A DNA stretch of 64,000 nt from Pogonophryne albipinna. Its lineage: Eukaryota; Chordata; Actinopteri; Perciformes; Artedidraconidae. Positions 11,580 to 23,673 of this stretch are shown one piece after another. The notes under the pieces were generated by a model that did no database searches, was not told the DNA's origin, and was given only the letters and a program-made list of their open reading frames with translations. Within the stretch, counting starts at the first letter, position 1. Each line of letters opens with the position of its first letter. The stretch spans positions 1,116,001 to 1,180,000 of the forward strand of contig CM053244.1 of NCBI GenBank assembly GCA_028583405.1. Reading direction: 5' to 3'. The translations under genes were made by a program, and so were the position numbers.

Positions 11580-14128
11580 TTGGGTGTGAGCAGCTTGTCT
11601 GCTCAAGGTTTAAAACCAGCAGTGCGAATGTTTATGAGAAACAATTCGTAGCTTAGACTGAACTCGAAGGAAACTAGACTGAATTTTTTTTTTTTAAGAA
11701 ATCAAAACAGCTGGGTGAATACTCTCTTTATGGTATTTAAATTGGGCCAAGTAGAACCCCTTCATGGATTTGTGATACTGATCTCCGTCTGTTCGGATTT
11801 GGAAGTCTCATGATTTGTGGGCCTGTGAAGGAGAGGCCCAGGGAAAACAACATCTATCTTGGAACTGCAATTACTTATCTTAAAGAGATTGCAACATTAT
11901 ACTCCTTTAAAAATTGCTCAATTCATTTAAACACATTTATTATGCACACAATAAAAACCTCAACAAATATATTGATTCTGGCTTAACCAGCGACCTTTAC
12001 TCTATTGTTCATAAGCTCAGTAGTTTAACAACTATTAGAATTGTAGTAATGTTTGTAGACCAATTGTACTAGAAATAATTTGAAACAGTTTAATAAAGAA
12101 TGTTAAACTATATTTAAAAAACTGTAATTGAACTTCAACTTATATCAATGATCTGATTCCAGTGGCCAGTTGGAATAGACAATCAACAAAGTTTCCATTT
12201 TGCAGCAACAGCGCAAAAGGTTTCAATCACAATTAGTATTATGTCTGAGTCTAGTTCTGTCTTGTCTGCTTTGTTTCGGAATGTGTTCAATACATTACAT
12301 TTTTTATTCATTATTACCATACAATACATAGATTAAGAATAAATAATACAACATTAACCCAATTGAGCAGACACATTTTTTTTGCAACCCTGATCTCCTC
12401 AGGCCGGTATTTATGACCAGCAGTGGTGCCTCTGATGGTCTCAGGGTGTGAGACAGATGCAGGACATAAAAACACTCTTTTGCTATTTATTTTCATTTTG
12501 CAGCACATTTATACTATAATATATAATTTTGCTTTACATCTTTACATTATCTTTTTTCTCAAGTCATTTACTTTTGGTGAGATAACTAAAGTTTAGTTCA
12601 TTTAACCCTGGCTATGGACTGATTCATTATTAGTTGTTACAAAGCATACACAAGACGGCGGGACAAACCAATATAGAAACAATTAGACAAACAAACATGA
12701 ACTCGCAATAAACACCAGCGTGACAGCAAAGCTCATCCAACTTAATTTAATCCGAATAGAGAGGTTTCAGAGGAGGTAGGGAAATATCTGTTTAATATGA
12801 GTGCCTTCTTACTCATATATACTTGTACAAGTGCTAAGAACGGAATCTGTTGAAGAGCAATAACTAATTTATTCTCAATCAACAACCACTATGCCAATTT
12901 AGTGGTGCTTTTGCCCCCCCCGATCCGGAGAGCAAAGACTTTTTTATTTATCCAGTACCTTTTCTTCTCCAACAACAGCCAAATTTAACAACCCATCAGT
13001 TCATTTCAACGATGAAACACAGCGCTAAGTCACATTCTCGCGTACCACCCTTCCCATTAATGACCAATTAACCTATATTCTTTTGTGTGCACCCCGGGCA
13101 GACACCCAGTTTCTCCAGCAAGTAGGAAACTGCGGCGCGCCAGGCGACGCACGCACTTCGTTGTCTGCCCCAGTCTTGCCAGCAAAATAGTAGAAGACGG
13201 TCGCAGACAAAAAGAAATGCTTTTAGACCGTTCTGTTTTTTTAATAAAAAAAACAAACAATCGGCAATGGTGTGAGGAAAAGATATGTGACACTCTGTGC
13301 TTTTCTTCCTCTTTGCCTGCTACCCTGCAGGGGGGGTGAAATCTCACACACACATTGCAGCAGCTGGAGGCAGATCCGAGGAGATGCCTGCTGTTGATTT
13401 AACCGGTTGACCGCTGAAACCTCTAGAATTCGGCTATTTGTTTCAATACAAATCTATCACATTGCTCCTAATGCAGAAGTCCACTTTACTGATGCTCTCT
13501 TTAAGGTCTCTCCGAATATTTGCTGTGTGTAATTGTCTGGTAATTTAATTCCAAGAAGCACACACAGAGGAAATCAGTCAAAATCGATATTCCTAGGTTA
13601 TTATTACCCCCAAATATTCTTATTGTTCCTTACATGAGCTGTGTTGGCTCTGAAGGCACATACCCCAGCAGCAGTCACAGGGAAAATCGGCCAGGACAAA
13701 ATCCCCTTAGACACCGATTTCCCAGGTTATCATTAAAACCCCAAATGTAAAGAGTAGAGAAACCAAAAAAAATGCAGCTGCTCAGTTTTACAGGTAATTT
13801 TATGATACCATCAATCACAGATTCTGGTAAGGCAATGTCCAAATATAGATTTGAAATTACACTTACCAGTTCTGAAGATCTTTTGGTATTCTGTTCGTGA
13901 CGACAATTTGTGATGGAAACTTCGGAGCAGCAATGCAGAAAGGATGGAAACTGGAAAAGCCTTAGTCAAACACTGATATTTATTGAGAGTAATACGGCCG
14001 GAGAGATAACACAGTGTATCACACTTTCAATGTGAGCCACCATGCGACACTCTGAAGACAAAGTTAAACATGGATCTGTATATATTAAAAAGGAGGGACT
14101 ATAGAAAGCCCGCCTTTTCCTATCTTAA

Positions 14129-16166
14129 CCTCTTAAGCCCGAGGGTCCCCCCAGGGGACCCCTCCCACCGTTTTTTTATGAGACTATGTCTCAGGGCTTC
14201 TTAACATTTATGAAACTATTAATGTTCCATACCCTTTTAACGCTAAGAAACTCAGCTAACTGACAATGTGAACCATTTTTAGCTAAAAGAAACACAAGAG
14301 TAATACCAAGCCTTTGAATTAGCATGGAGCGAAAAAATGCTAAGTAATGCTAACGGAATTTGCACAGCACTCACGGTAGAAATGCCCTTATTACTTATCG
14401 TAACTGCACAAACAAGATATACGATTTATAGCCGAGACTCCACAGATTCCACACATGTAATATCATCACTGTAGGACCCCGAATTGCGGAGCTATCAGCC
14501 AGAAAAGAGAAAGTAAACAACATCCGGTTTCAAAAATATTACAATAATTTCGTTTTACCTTTTTTGATTTGTGATCAAAAGTTGTGTTCACCGGAATAAA
14601 AACGCCGCTCAAGGTTAATCCAATGTCTTTGTGTCACGTAGAAATTTTGACTGATAATCCTTCATCATATTTATGGCAATATACTGGGTATAAAGTTTCG
14701 CCGTCCAGGCGTGCACTTTTAGATATGCTTTGTCCGTTTCTCTATTACGTCCGCTATGGTAATGTTTACGTTGATTTGGGAACTGCCCATCGATTCTATT
14801 GGTTCTGATGGTTAAGAAAAAGGTGTAAATCACACGAATCGACCAATGGGTTCCAGAGATATGGTCCTGCGTAAAGTATAAAGAATGCCAGCCAGTTTAC
14901 GTACATTACGCAGCTGACTTCATTTATTGTTTACTACCTAACAACAGGCATTACAACAGGAACAGAGCGCACGGAGGACAGAGCGGACAGCAGATAACGG
15001 AATTGCAGTTTTATTGCTTATAGATTATCAGAACATTTCAAAGGGGACACAGCCCATTGGATATTAACCTATGGATTAACTACATCATCGTTTTTATCGT
15101 TTTAATGCCATTGAAGACCAGTTTAGACCAGGCAAAGAGGAAGGTAAGCCATTAGCCTAGCGCATGCTAGTACCTAACTCCACTTGTTTTGATGTACGTT
15201 TTTGTTGATAACGTCGCAAGTTTGTATCTTTCAGTGTTGAGGTGGGCACCGTTAGATTCTGTGTCTTTACGATCAAAAACGATGTGTTGGATGTGCAGCT
15301 AGGATAAGTAATAAGGGAGCTAGGATAAGTAATAAGGGAGCTAGGAGTGATTTTCGGTGCAGTAATAGGTTAGCATTTTTCGCTCGGGGCTAATTCAGAT
15401 GCTCACTGTTAGCATTGTGTTTTTTTTGAAAAAATAAACTAAAAAGATCAGTTAAATGAGTTTTTCCCCGTTATATGGATATAAAATATTCATAGTTTAT
15501 TAAATAGTAAGGTTCCTTAGACGTTGTTTCCTGCAAATGACGCGATTTCGGTCCGTGGGGCCTATAAGTGCTATATAAATAAACTTGCCTTGCCTAAGAG
15601 GATAACAGAGTATGTTCTTATATTTTATTTTTATTTTTTATTTTTTTCACAAGAGTTGTATTTGGATGGAATGAATACCTATAGTGAAAATTCAAAGTAA
15701 TAAAATGATTTTTACAGTGAAAAAGTTCAAATGGAACTGATGGTTCCCAAATTACCCAGAGGTGAGTCCGCCTGGACTTTATTTTTCTAAACCTCTCTAA
15801 AAAGGTCAAATTTAACTTGTTTTGCATCAATCTTGATACAGGGTACTTATTATATGTTATAGTTTGGATTCCTAAAGCTTTTAGTCTACTAACCCATCAT
15901 TCAAGGGTGGGTTTTACTATAAGTAATGGGTATTTTTTAGGCGGCCATTAGAATTTACATGTTTTTACTATGTTCCATCTGAATTTACTTTAAAATAAAA
16001 ACATCTATATTGATTCTGACACTTCTACATCCAACTCACAGATGTAACCTTGCTTTGAGAGAAAAGATGATTAATTTACCCCTTTTAGAAGTGAAGATAT
16101 AGTCTTTGTTGTGTTAGTGGCATTTTCGAGCCTGAAACCTGAAAAACAGGCTCAGGGCTTAAGAGG
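14129..16166 (+). mobile_element. TTAA-flanked piggyBac-like element inserted in an LTR
   Basis: The termini CCTCTTAAGCCC and GGGCTTAAGAGG are exact inverted repeats, and TTAA is duplicated (14125-14128 and 16167-16170). The uninterrupted LTR at 8457-8901 supplies the empty site (TATC-TTAA-TCATTG), so the boundaries are certain. The 2038-bp interior has no transposase. It holds a TATA-like box (near 14876), a twice-repeated 20-bp unit (15299-15345) and a LINE-tail-like TATATAAATAAA stretch near 15575. Just inside the left end a GC-rich hairpin (GGGTCCCCCCAGGGGACCC) is visible. It is probably mobilised in trans by a piggyBac transposase. Confidence 0.9.
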
Positions 16167-16197
16167 TTAATCATTGCCAGACATTGGAACAAAGACC

Positions 16198-16256
16198 CTG
16201 AGACACAGTTTCGTGCAATATTGCTGTGTATGCCCCTGCCGGCGGGGGGCAATCGG
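16198..16256 (-). repeat. 59-bp displaced copy of a TTAA-element terminus
   Basis: Absent from the other LTR, this segment is the reverse complement of the left-terminal region of the neighbouring element at 16846-17801, including the GCCCCTGCCGGCGGGGGGC hairpin. It replaces a few LTR bases and has no TTAA. See findings. Confidence 0.75.
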
Positions 16257-16471
16257 AGGTGTTACAACCTCCCAGGATCCGAAATTCTCCCCCACAGGAA
16301 GACAGAGGACCTCTTGACCTGTGTCCTCTTCAAGTTACAAACAAGAACATATTGCGACTTAACGAAAAGCATATGTTTGTAATTTGACAGGTTCTCAGGA
16401 AAGCTGAGAAACTCAAGACACAAAGTGATCGGATTAAAATATTCTCTGACAACCGTGGTATAGTCGTCTTT

Positions 16472-16752
16472 ATTACATTACATTGCATTTAGCTGAGGCT
16501 TTTATCCAAAGCGACTTACAATAAGTACAATCGACCAGGAAGACACAACCTTGAAGAAAACAGAATCATATAAGTACATCAGGTTATAGATAAGCCAGTC
16601 CTTTATTAGTATATAAGTGCTCTGTTAGCAGTTCATTGTTAGTAATTCTATCGCTCGAGTGGAGTCGAAAGAGATGAGTTTTCAGTCTGCACCGGAAGGT
16701 GTGTAAGCTTTCTGCTGTCCTGATATCAATGGGGAGCTCATTCCACCATTTA
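16472..16752. repeat. Fish-wide dispersed repeat (TTTATCCAAAGCGACTTAC type)
   Basis: The block contains TTTATCCAAAGCGACTTACA and, downstream, a stretch ending GGGGAGCTCATTCCACCATT. This pairing is found at very high copy in teleost genomes (recalled from general knowledge of fish repeats, class not certain). No inverted ends or duplication are evident. Confidence 0.6.
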
Positions 16753-16845
16753 TTTTTACGTTATTATTATTCAAAGATAAATAAGGAAGTGTGTGTTATA
16801 TGAGATGGCAGAGAGGTTTCAGCTCAGATTATTAAATCAAAGAGG

Positions 16846-17801
16846 CCTCTTAAGCCCGATTGCCCCCGCCGGCAGGGGCATACACAGCAATATTGCACGA
16901 AACTGTGTCTCAGGGCTTCTTAACATTTAACAACATATTAATGTGTCATACCCACTTAACGGGAATAAACTCAGCTATCAGACAATATTTACCATTTTTA
17001 GCTAAACGAAACACAAGGGTAACACCAAGCGTCTGAATTAGCACTAAGCGAGAAAATGCTAATGCCATAACTCACGGAAGCAATATTGTATACTTCATGC
17101 TATCTGCACAAACTAGATATCATATGAAAGCTGAGATTCCACAGATTCCATTGGTATAGGTCTCATCACTGTGCGACCAAAACTCTGATCGCACTCTGAT
17201 TACTGATAATCCATCATAACATTTATGGCAATAAACGTATTTTTCATATAGAGTGTAACGGAGCTTTCGGTTTTGGGCAAAATGCGTGCACTGCGCATCA
17301 CTCACTCCTCAATGGTAATGTTTAGATGGATTCTATTGGCTCTAACGGTTACAAAGAGGTGTCAATCACCCAAATCGACCAATGGGTTCCAGAGATACGG
17401 CAAATACACCCAAATTTACCCAGAGGTGAGTCCACCTGGACCTTTTTTTCTAAACCTCTCTAAAAAGGTCAAATTTCACTTGTTTTGCATCAATCTTGAT
17501 ACAGGGTACTTATTATATGTTATAGTTTGGATTCCTAAAGTTGTTTGGCTACTATCCCATCATTCAAGGGTGGTTTTCCCTATAAGTAATGTTTTTTTTT
17601 TGGACGGAAACTATAATTTACATATGTTCAATCTGAATTTACTTTAAAATAAAAACATCTATATAGATTCTGACACTTCTACAGACAACTCACAGGTGTA
17701 TCATCGCTTTGAGAAAAAAGATTATTCATTTACCCCTTGTAGAAGTGAAGATATAGTCATTAGTTCATGGGAGCTGAAAAACAGGCTCCGGGCTTAAGAG
17801 G
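16846..17801 (+). mobile_element. Second piggyBac-like element of family P
   Basis: It starts CCTCTTAAGCCCGATTGCCC and ends GGGCTTAAGAGG, followed by TTAA (17802-17805). The left flank is AGAGG instead of TTAA, so the left junction is altered; AGAGG|CCTCT forms a palindrome there. The right 450 bp match the 3' part of 14129-16166 and the 219 and 55532 fragments. It is 956 bp with no transposase. Confidence 0.8.
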
Positions 17802-17841
17802 TTAATGTTTTCTATGGCCCTTTCTCATTTCACTAATTTCC

Positions 17842-17970
17842 CCTCCTCGACTCCTCGACTCCTCGGTCCTCCAGTAGTGACCCGGAAATGAATTTCAGCA
17901 CGCCATGTTGAAGGACATCTCATTTCTCTAAATGCACTTCGAGGACCGAGGATCGAGTGTCGAGGAGGCT
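17842..17970. repeat. Inverted repeat of CCTCCTCGACTCC type
   Basis: Arms at about 17842-17872 and 17940-17970 are imperfect inverted copies built from GACTCCTCG units. The arrangement resembles a MITE terminus or hairpin. No duplication was found. Confidence 0.45.
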
Positions 17971-18456
17971 CTCTGGAGGAGCTATAATTGAGGATACACT
18001 GATTGGTCCTCCACGGATACATTTCCGGCAACAGTGATGTTTAAAAGAGTCGTGACGCGCGGCCAGACCTCTCTCAGCCAATGACAGCTCTGCATGCATC
18101 CCCTGGATATTATTGTATTAACTGCTTTCATCACGAAGCAATGTTTACAGTGAGAACAGCTGTGAGGTCCGTGCAGAAAGCACAGCAGTGTGTATAATAT
18201 ATATCACTCAGCATGGGCGTAGGAAGCATCCTGAATGTGGGGGGGACATTTTTAACGGGTGGGGGTACTCCCCCATGAAAAAAAAATAGATTTCCGGTAT
18301 TCTAAACCTTGAGTTTATGTTCTAAAACATACTATTTGCATTTTGTATCATATGTTGACGCCGGGCTGTGTTTCAAAGCACTTGACACTCTCTGCCATTG
18401 TGTGTAAATAAATTACAATGATTTGAGGGTGCATTGTGGATTTACAGTTTGAAAGT

Positions 18457-19225
18457 GAGAGAGGTCCATTGCTGAGGTGAGTGATGAAAGTGATGAAAGG
18501 GGTTATGATGGAGTCAGATCAGTCTCAATATTTTCCAATGCACACAAGGATTCACAAATGTATTTCGGGATTTATATATAAATGACTCTCTCCACAAAAA
18601 TATTTTCCAATGCACACAAAAATATGTATTGTTGTATATAAATGTAAAAAAATCCACAGATAAAAAAAGTTTCACAAATATAGGTATATTTCTGACATAT
18701 AAATATTTCTTGTTTTAAGTAATGTAAAAGAAAACCACAATTCGTTATAATTTCCATAGTTTCCTGTTAAAAAGATATGCATTTGTCATTTCCGTCAGGG
18801 AAGTCTCAAAAAAACAAGACAGAAATGCGGAGGTTCAAAAGAAAAGCAGTTTAAATGCCTATTTTTTGTACATTTATATACAACAATAAATATGTGTGAG
18901 TGCATTGAGAGATATTGATGTGCAGTCATTTATATATAAATCGCAAAATACATTTGTGAATCCTTCTGTGAGCATTTATTAATATTGAGACTGATCTGAC
19001 TCCATACAGATGTTAAGTTCACCTAGGAATGGTAGCATTGACTTAAATGTTCAAATAAATGTTGCTCTTCCGTCTATATTGGTCATATGATGCCCTTTGA
19101 CTGAAATGCTTCCTGTTCAATATCCCCACTGATTTCCTTAACATTCTGGGATGAGAGTCCACATCACAATTTACTCTAAACTGTCATTTCCCTTTCATCA
19201 CTCACCTCAGCAATGGACCTCTCTC
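18457..19225. repeat. Nested fold-back repeat
   Basis: An outer 34-bp perfect inverted repeat (18457-18490 against 19192-19225) encloses inner arms of about 80 bp (18508-18587 against 18924-19005), which start ATGGAGTCAGATCAGTCTCA. Further matching blocks lie inside. No protein frame is supported. It is probably a fold-back MITE inside or next to an older inverted repeat. Confidence 0.75.
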
Positions 19226-20872
19226 CACTGTCCCTGTGTTCTGCCTCTGACTCACTCTCAAGCGCCTAGATGTCAAGAGAGGTGCAGTGATCACTATTTA
19301 TTGAGCAGTATACTCTTTCACATTGAATCATAACAAGTCATACTGAATGTAAATACAACTGACTCTAAAGTAAGTCCCAGTCTGTGACATTGGACATTTT
19401 GAAGACTCAAAGTCCCAAGCAGTAGGTAGAATATTAGCTAGTCTATTCAATGTGCACAGAAAATAAATAGTTAACTGAATACTGGGATGGAAATGGCCTA
19501 TAAGCACTCAGTAAAACATAAACACACACAAAAAGCTTCTGAATGATAAGAAGTATAATTAAAACATAATGCACATTATCATATTGAGAGAGAGTACCGA
19601 AGTTAAAGAACTCAGAAAATAATCTCTCATCGAACTGAGACTCCAGTAAAACACACTGACTGCATCTCTACATGGACATCATGGTGTTTACATGAGCACA
19701 GAGAGATCGGGTTATTCATGTTCCCTGTTTACATGATAAATACTAGTAACCTGGCATTTCGATTCCTTTTCTCATCTAAACTATTCAGTATTTGTATCTC
19801 TCTATCATGACATAAAGACGAAACTCCTCCGCCGCCATCACTGTTAACTGCTACCAGCTGAAGACTTACTTTCCTCTTCTTTGAAAAAAATGTTCTTATG
19901 TCCATGTTGTCTGGGGGAGAAAACATATCAAACCAAGAGATCGTCAGCTTTGATTTTCGCTGTATTAACCATTTCCTGAACATTTGGTGTGTGTGCCTTA
20001 CCTCTGCTACCGGCATCGCTTCATACAACAGATCTGAGCTGTCCAACTATGACAACACTCCTTGAACATGCGCGCGCTATGGGAGAATCTGCCTTGGTAC
20101 AAAGTAGCAGTGAAAGCATGGTACGGAGTTTCATTGATTTGGGCATTCTCTCAATAAGCAAGTGGAATGGATTTGATAGTGAAGCACTGACACAGCGCTC
20201 TACAGAATGTAGCGAGTGGATAGACCGATTCACGGACTTTCCACATGGTAAAAGTGGGGGGGGTCTAAACTAATCATTTGAAAAAGTGTAATGTAATGTC
20301 TCATATAATGGCTGTGACGCCCATGTCACTCAGTATAACAGACCTACATTATACTCTCTTTATTTATATGCTTTAGTTTTAGTTTAGACTACAAACATTG
20401 AGAGGCTTTGGATCACCTGATGACACCGGCGAGCTGAGCGGAGTAGTCGGGTGCAGGCGGTAATCAGACTTAACTATGATTTATCTGGCCGTGCAACACT
20501 TACATTGTCACATACTGTATGCCGAAGTATTATTTTAAGCAACACATTAAGTTGACGAAACACTCGAGTCAAATGTAATTAAAGTCAGATCCACCCGTGT
20601 CAAACACTCGGTCGATTTTTTTTTTTTTTCACCAGCTGTTATTCACCTTGCAGGTTGCTTTTATCCTGGATTAAGTGTTTAAATCATGGATGTTTAAAAT
20701 TGATCTTCTTCGTATTTGTCTAACATGATAGTTTACTTTTCATTAATGAAGTATGACACTGCGCTGTCAGTACGCTTGTCCCTGTTTGTGATTGGTCAAA
20801 TGTTGCTAACCCCGCCCCTTTCACGTGAACGCGCTCAAAGCCGGACAGAGAAACCCTGGTTGAGTTACCGGG
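19226..20872. other. Unassigned region
   Basis: No convincing gene, RNA or complete element. A GGGGGGG-containing stretch near 20257 and a T-rich run near 20617 are the only conspicuous features. Confidence 0.4.
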
Positions 20873-23164
20873 TTGATAACCAGTGGTGTAGTGGGCGTTG
20901 GACGCGGGGGTACGCCGTACCCCCACTTATTTGGAGCATGATCTTTTTTTTAATAGTCTAATAAATATAAAATCATTGCCAGTGTTATCAGTTGCAAGTG
21001 TGTATTTGTTGTAATAATGACAAAAACATAATACATTTCACAGTAATTATAATAAAAAATAAAAACGATTTCCTTAAAAAAATGATGATTCGTCATCACG
21101 CTCGTGACCCCGCGGCGAGCTGGGGGTGCAACCCAGTCTCACGGCATTTCGTGTTCACCAATACGATTTTTAATCTATTGATTCGTGTTCACCAACACGA
21201 TTTCCCCCTTTTTTTCGTGTTGCACAGCACGATTTTAAAAGCAATGTATTTCTACTGGTAATGTGTTTCGTGCCTGCAGCACGTCTTTTTCTCCGGTCGG
21301 GTCGTGGAAGACCGGAAGCTGTGTGGTTCATAAAAAAATATTTTAAATCGTATAATTTCGGACTTTTGTTGCCGTCTGTGAGGAAAATAAATGGGGCTCA
21401 GAGCCTCAGGATACTGAAATCTGTATTTTTAAAATATTTTTTTCCTTCTAATTTGTTATTCTTTTCAAAATAACACACTGTTATTTACTCACCAATAACA
21501 CACAATTATCCTTGCTTTTATTTATTGCTTTAATTTCATAATCTCGTGCTTTTTTGGCGTCCGTCAGGAACTGAATTTCAAAATAAAAATAACCGGAAAC
21601 AGACGTAGGCATTTCGAGCGATTATCCAAGATCCTCAGCTATGGTTTAAGCTCGCTGATTGGATGTATTAGCCGCAATGCATGCTGAGATTTGGTGTTTT
21701 TATGATATGAAATCCGAAAAACATTTTAAAAGAATAAAATAATACTTAATTCCGAGTGTTCTTGCTTTTCTCTTTGAAAGTCATCACATAACGGCATACA
21801 TACACGGTTCGGCTGCATTAAATATTACAGATCTGCTGTAGTTCTTTATTTATAGAGCCCTGATCAGAAGACCTTTGGAAAAACTGGAAGAAATGCCGGC
21901 GAAACTGAATATGTGACGTGGATCATAAATATATCAACAATTAAACAACATCTTCAATTTCTCTTCACACAATACGTCTCCTTGCAGTATCAACACTAAT
22001 TCGGCTGACTTTTACATTTGATCTAATTCATAGATAGGTTATATTTACACCATAACGGTGCACAGCTGATATAAAAGGACTTGTCGTTTTTAAAGATATT
22101 ACTGATTTTCTTTGAATATAAGAATGTAAATACTGAGTCTGAAATAGTATAGCAATATGCTGTAAAATTATGTGAAAACATGAATAAAACTACACATCTT
22201 CAGATGTTGTACATACATAAGTGTCCTACACTAATAATACAAAGTTATTATGGCTGTGTGTATCTTGTGTGCACCGCCTAGTGGTTAAAGCACGTAATTG
22301 AATTATTGTTTTTATGTGTTATATTAAGAGTACATACTTTCATAGGGGGAAAGTAGAAGGTCAATGATAGAAATATAGAATATTTAAATTAAATAAATAA
22401 TATTTCACATCAAAAGAAACAACAATGTTTTAACAAATCGTGTTAAATAATGTGATAACATAATTGTAAACAGAATAACTGAATCTTTAACAAAATAAAT
22501 AACTCAGTTACCTCTCATCATTAACCCATGTTTGTATCATTTTGTTAACTCTGTGTGTTGCTGACGTGGAAAAGTTATTTGTGGATGGGGCTACAGAGCT
22601 ACTAGAAAGACAGTCGAACCCGGTGCATTTCTCCGTCTGGATGTGGTGCACTTTTGCTAAATGTTTAGACAAATTGCTCGTGTTACCGCCCTTACATGCT
22701 AAACTCTTATTGCACTATTGGCAAAGAGCATTGTCCACATCGAGACGGGTAAAGTTTAACCACACCTTGGAGCGCTTCTCTCCGCCATCCCCGCCGTGTG
22801 TTGCTGCATGTAGCAGCCGCGTGTGTGTAAACTGCCCCGCCCCCTCGCACACAGATGGGGGAGACAGAGATCTCGTCTCGATTGGAAAGATCGAAAATAC
22901 ACCATAGACGCATATGTTTGTCTTTTTGCATATTAGAAACTAGTTGGCGACACTAAGACTGCGATATAATGTTTTTGTAGCAATAATACATGACATATCT
23001 TTTTTAAATGTCTCCAGTACCGATAAAAAGACCGATAACGTTGGAGCTTAACGGCGTGTAAAACACACGTGATGACGTCACCAACGAATCGACGACTGAA
23101 TTAGTTGGCAACTAATTTAGTCATCGATTTTAATCGATTAAGTCGATTAGTTGTTGCACCCCTA

Positions 23165-23671
23165 GTTGACATAGGCATCGGTTTGCACTCCAGGTACAGT
23201 GCAGCACAGATAATTGACCATATAAATTCAGAGATGCGTAAAAAAGTGTGCCAAAGAATCCAAGCTATAGAAGGTAAAGTTTCTATTCTTATAGATGAGT
23301 CAACGAGTCTGGGATGTAAAACTACATTGATTGTGTACCTCAAATGTGAAACGGACAAGAGCTGTGAACCACATTTTATGTTTCTGGATTTGATTGAACT
23401 TCCAGACCAGAGAGCCAACACAATTATGCAGCACTTGTTGAAATGCCTCCAAGGACATGGCTTCGATGACGCTTACTTGAAGAAGCATTTAATTTAATTT
23501 GCAAGTGATGGAGCAAGCGTCATATTGGGACGAAAATCAGGTGTAGCCAAACAGCTTTATGAACTGTACCCTAATATAGTCACCTGGCATTGCCTAAATC
23601 ATCGTTTGGAGCTGGCTGTGGGGGACACGGTGTCTGACGTGCGTGGTATGAATTTACAGGCATTTATGGAC
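23165..23671 (+). pseudogene. KIAA1586-like hAT transposase, catalytic part
   Basis: After the foreign terminus ending at 23164, the frame reads through 'KVSILIDESTS' (first catalytic acid) to a stop at 23495-23497. It resumes with 'FASDGASVILGRKSG' and 'VTWHCLNHRLELAV' up to about 23670. These are the standard acid and His/Cys landmarks of hAT transposases related to human KIAA1586, a domesticated hAT gene. The N-terminus is missing, cut off by the insertion that ends at 23164. Confidence 0.75.
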
Positions 23672-23673
23672 AA

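Larger units (their letters stand above)
9902..13908. other. Internal region of the provirus, no recognised gag/pol
   Basis: Apart from the entries at 10236 and 11488, I found no protease, reverse transcriptase or integrase motif on either strand here. The region is AT-rich and full of stops. It may be a non-autonomous derivative or a heavily decayed copy. Confidence 0.5.
8457..16451 (-). mobile_element. Endogenous retrovirus-like provirus with 5-bp TSD
   Basis: Two near-identical LTRs (8457-8901 and 13909-16451, the latter split by insertions) bound about 5 kb of internal sequence, and ACCGT is duplicated at 8452-8456 and 16452-16456. Read on the minus strand the LTRs start TGTCAGAG and end CCATCACA. 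A purine-rich tract (AAAAAGAATGGAA) lies just upstream of the left LTR, where a polypurine tract should be. This makes the left copy the 3' LTR. The only retroviral coding trace I recognise is an env segment near the 3' LTR. No gag or pol was recognised, and I could not assign the primer-binding site. It is an old, non-coding provirus. Confidence 0.85.
13909..16451 (-). repeat. 5' LTR of the provirus, split by a TTAA element
   Basis: Segments 13909-14124 and 16167-16451 match the other LTR almost base for base. Between them a 2038-bp element plus a duplicated TTAA has been inserted. A further 59-bp foreign segment sits at 16198-16256. Confidence 0.85.

Noticed and set aside
13057..13353. 98-residue minus-strand frame as a gag fragment
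   Set aside because: No nucleocapsid Cys-His box or matrix signature; basic composition alone is not enough.
21115..23164. A hAT element with ends TGGGGGTGCAAC and GTTGCACCCCTA inside 20881-25439
   Set aside because: No matching 8-bp flanks; only the right end looks like a genuine terminus.
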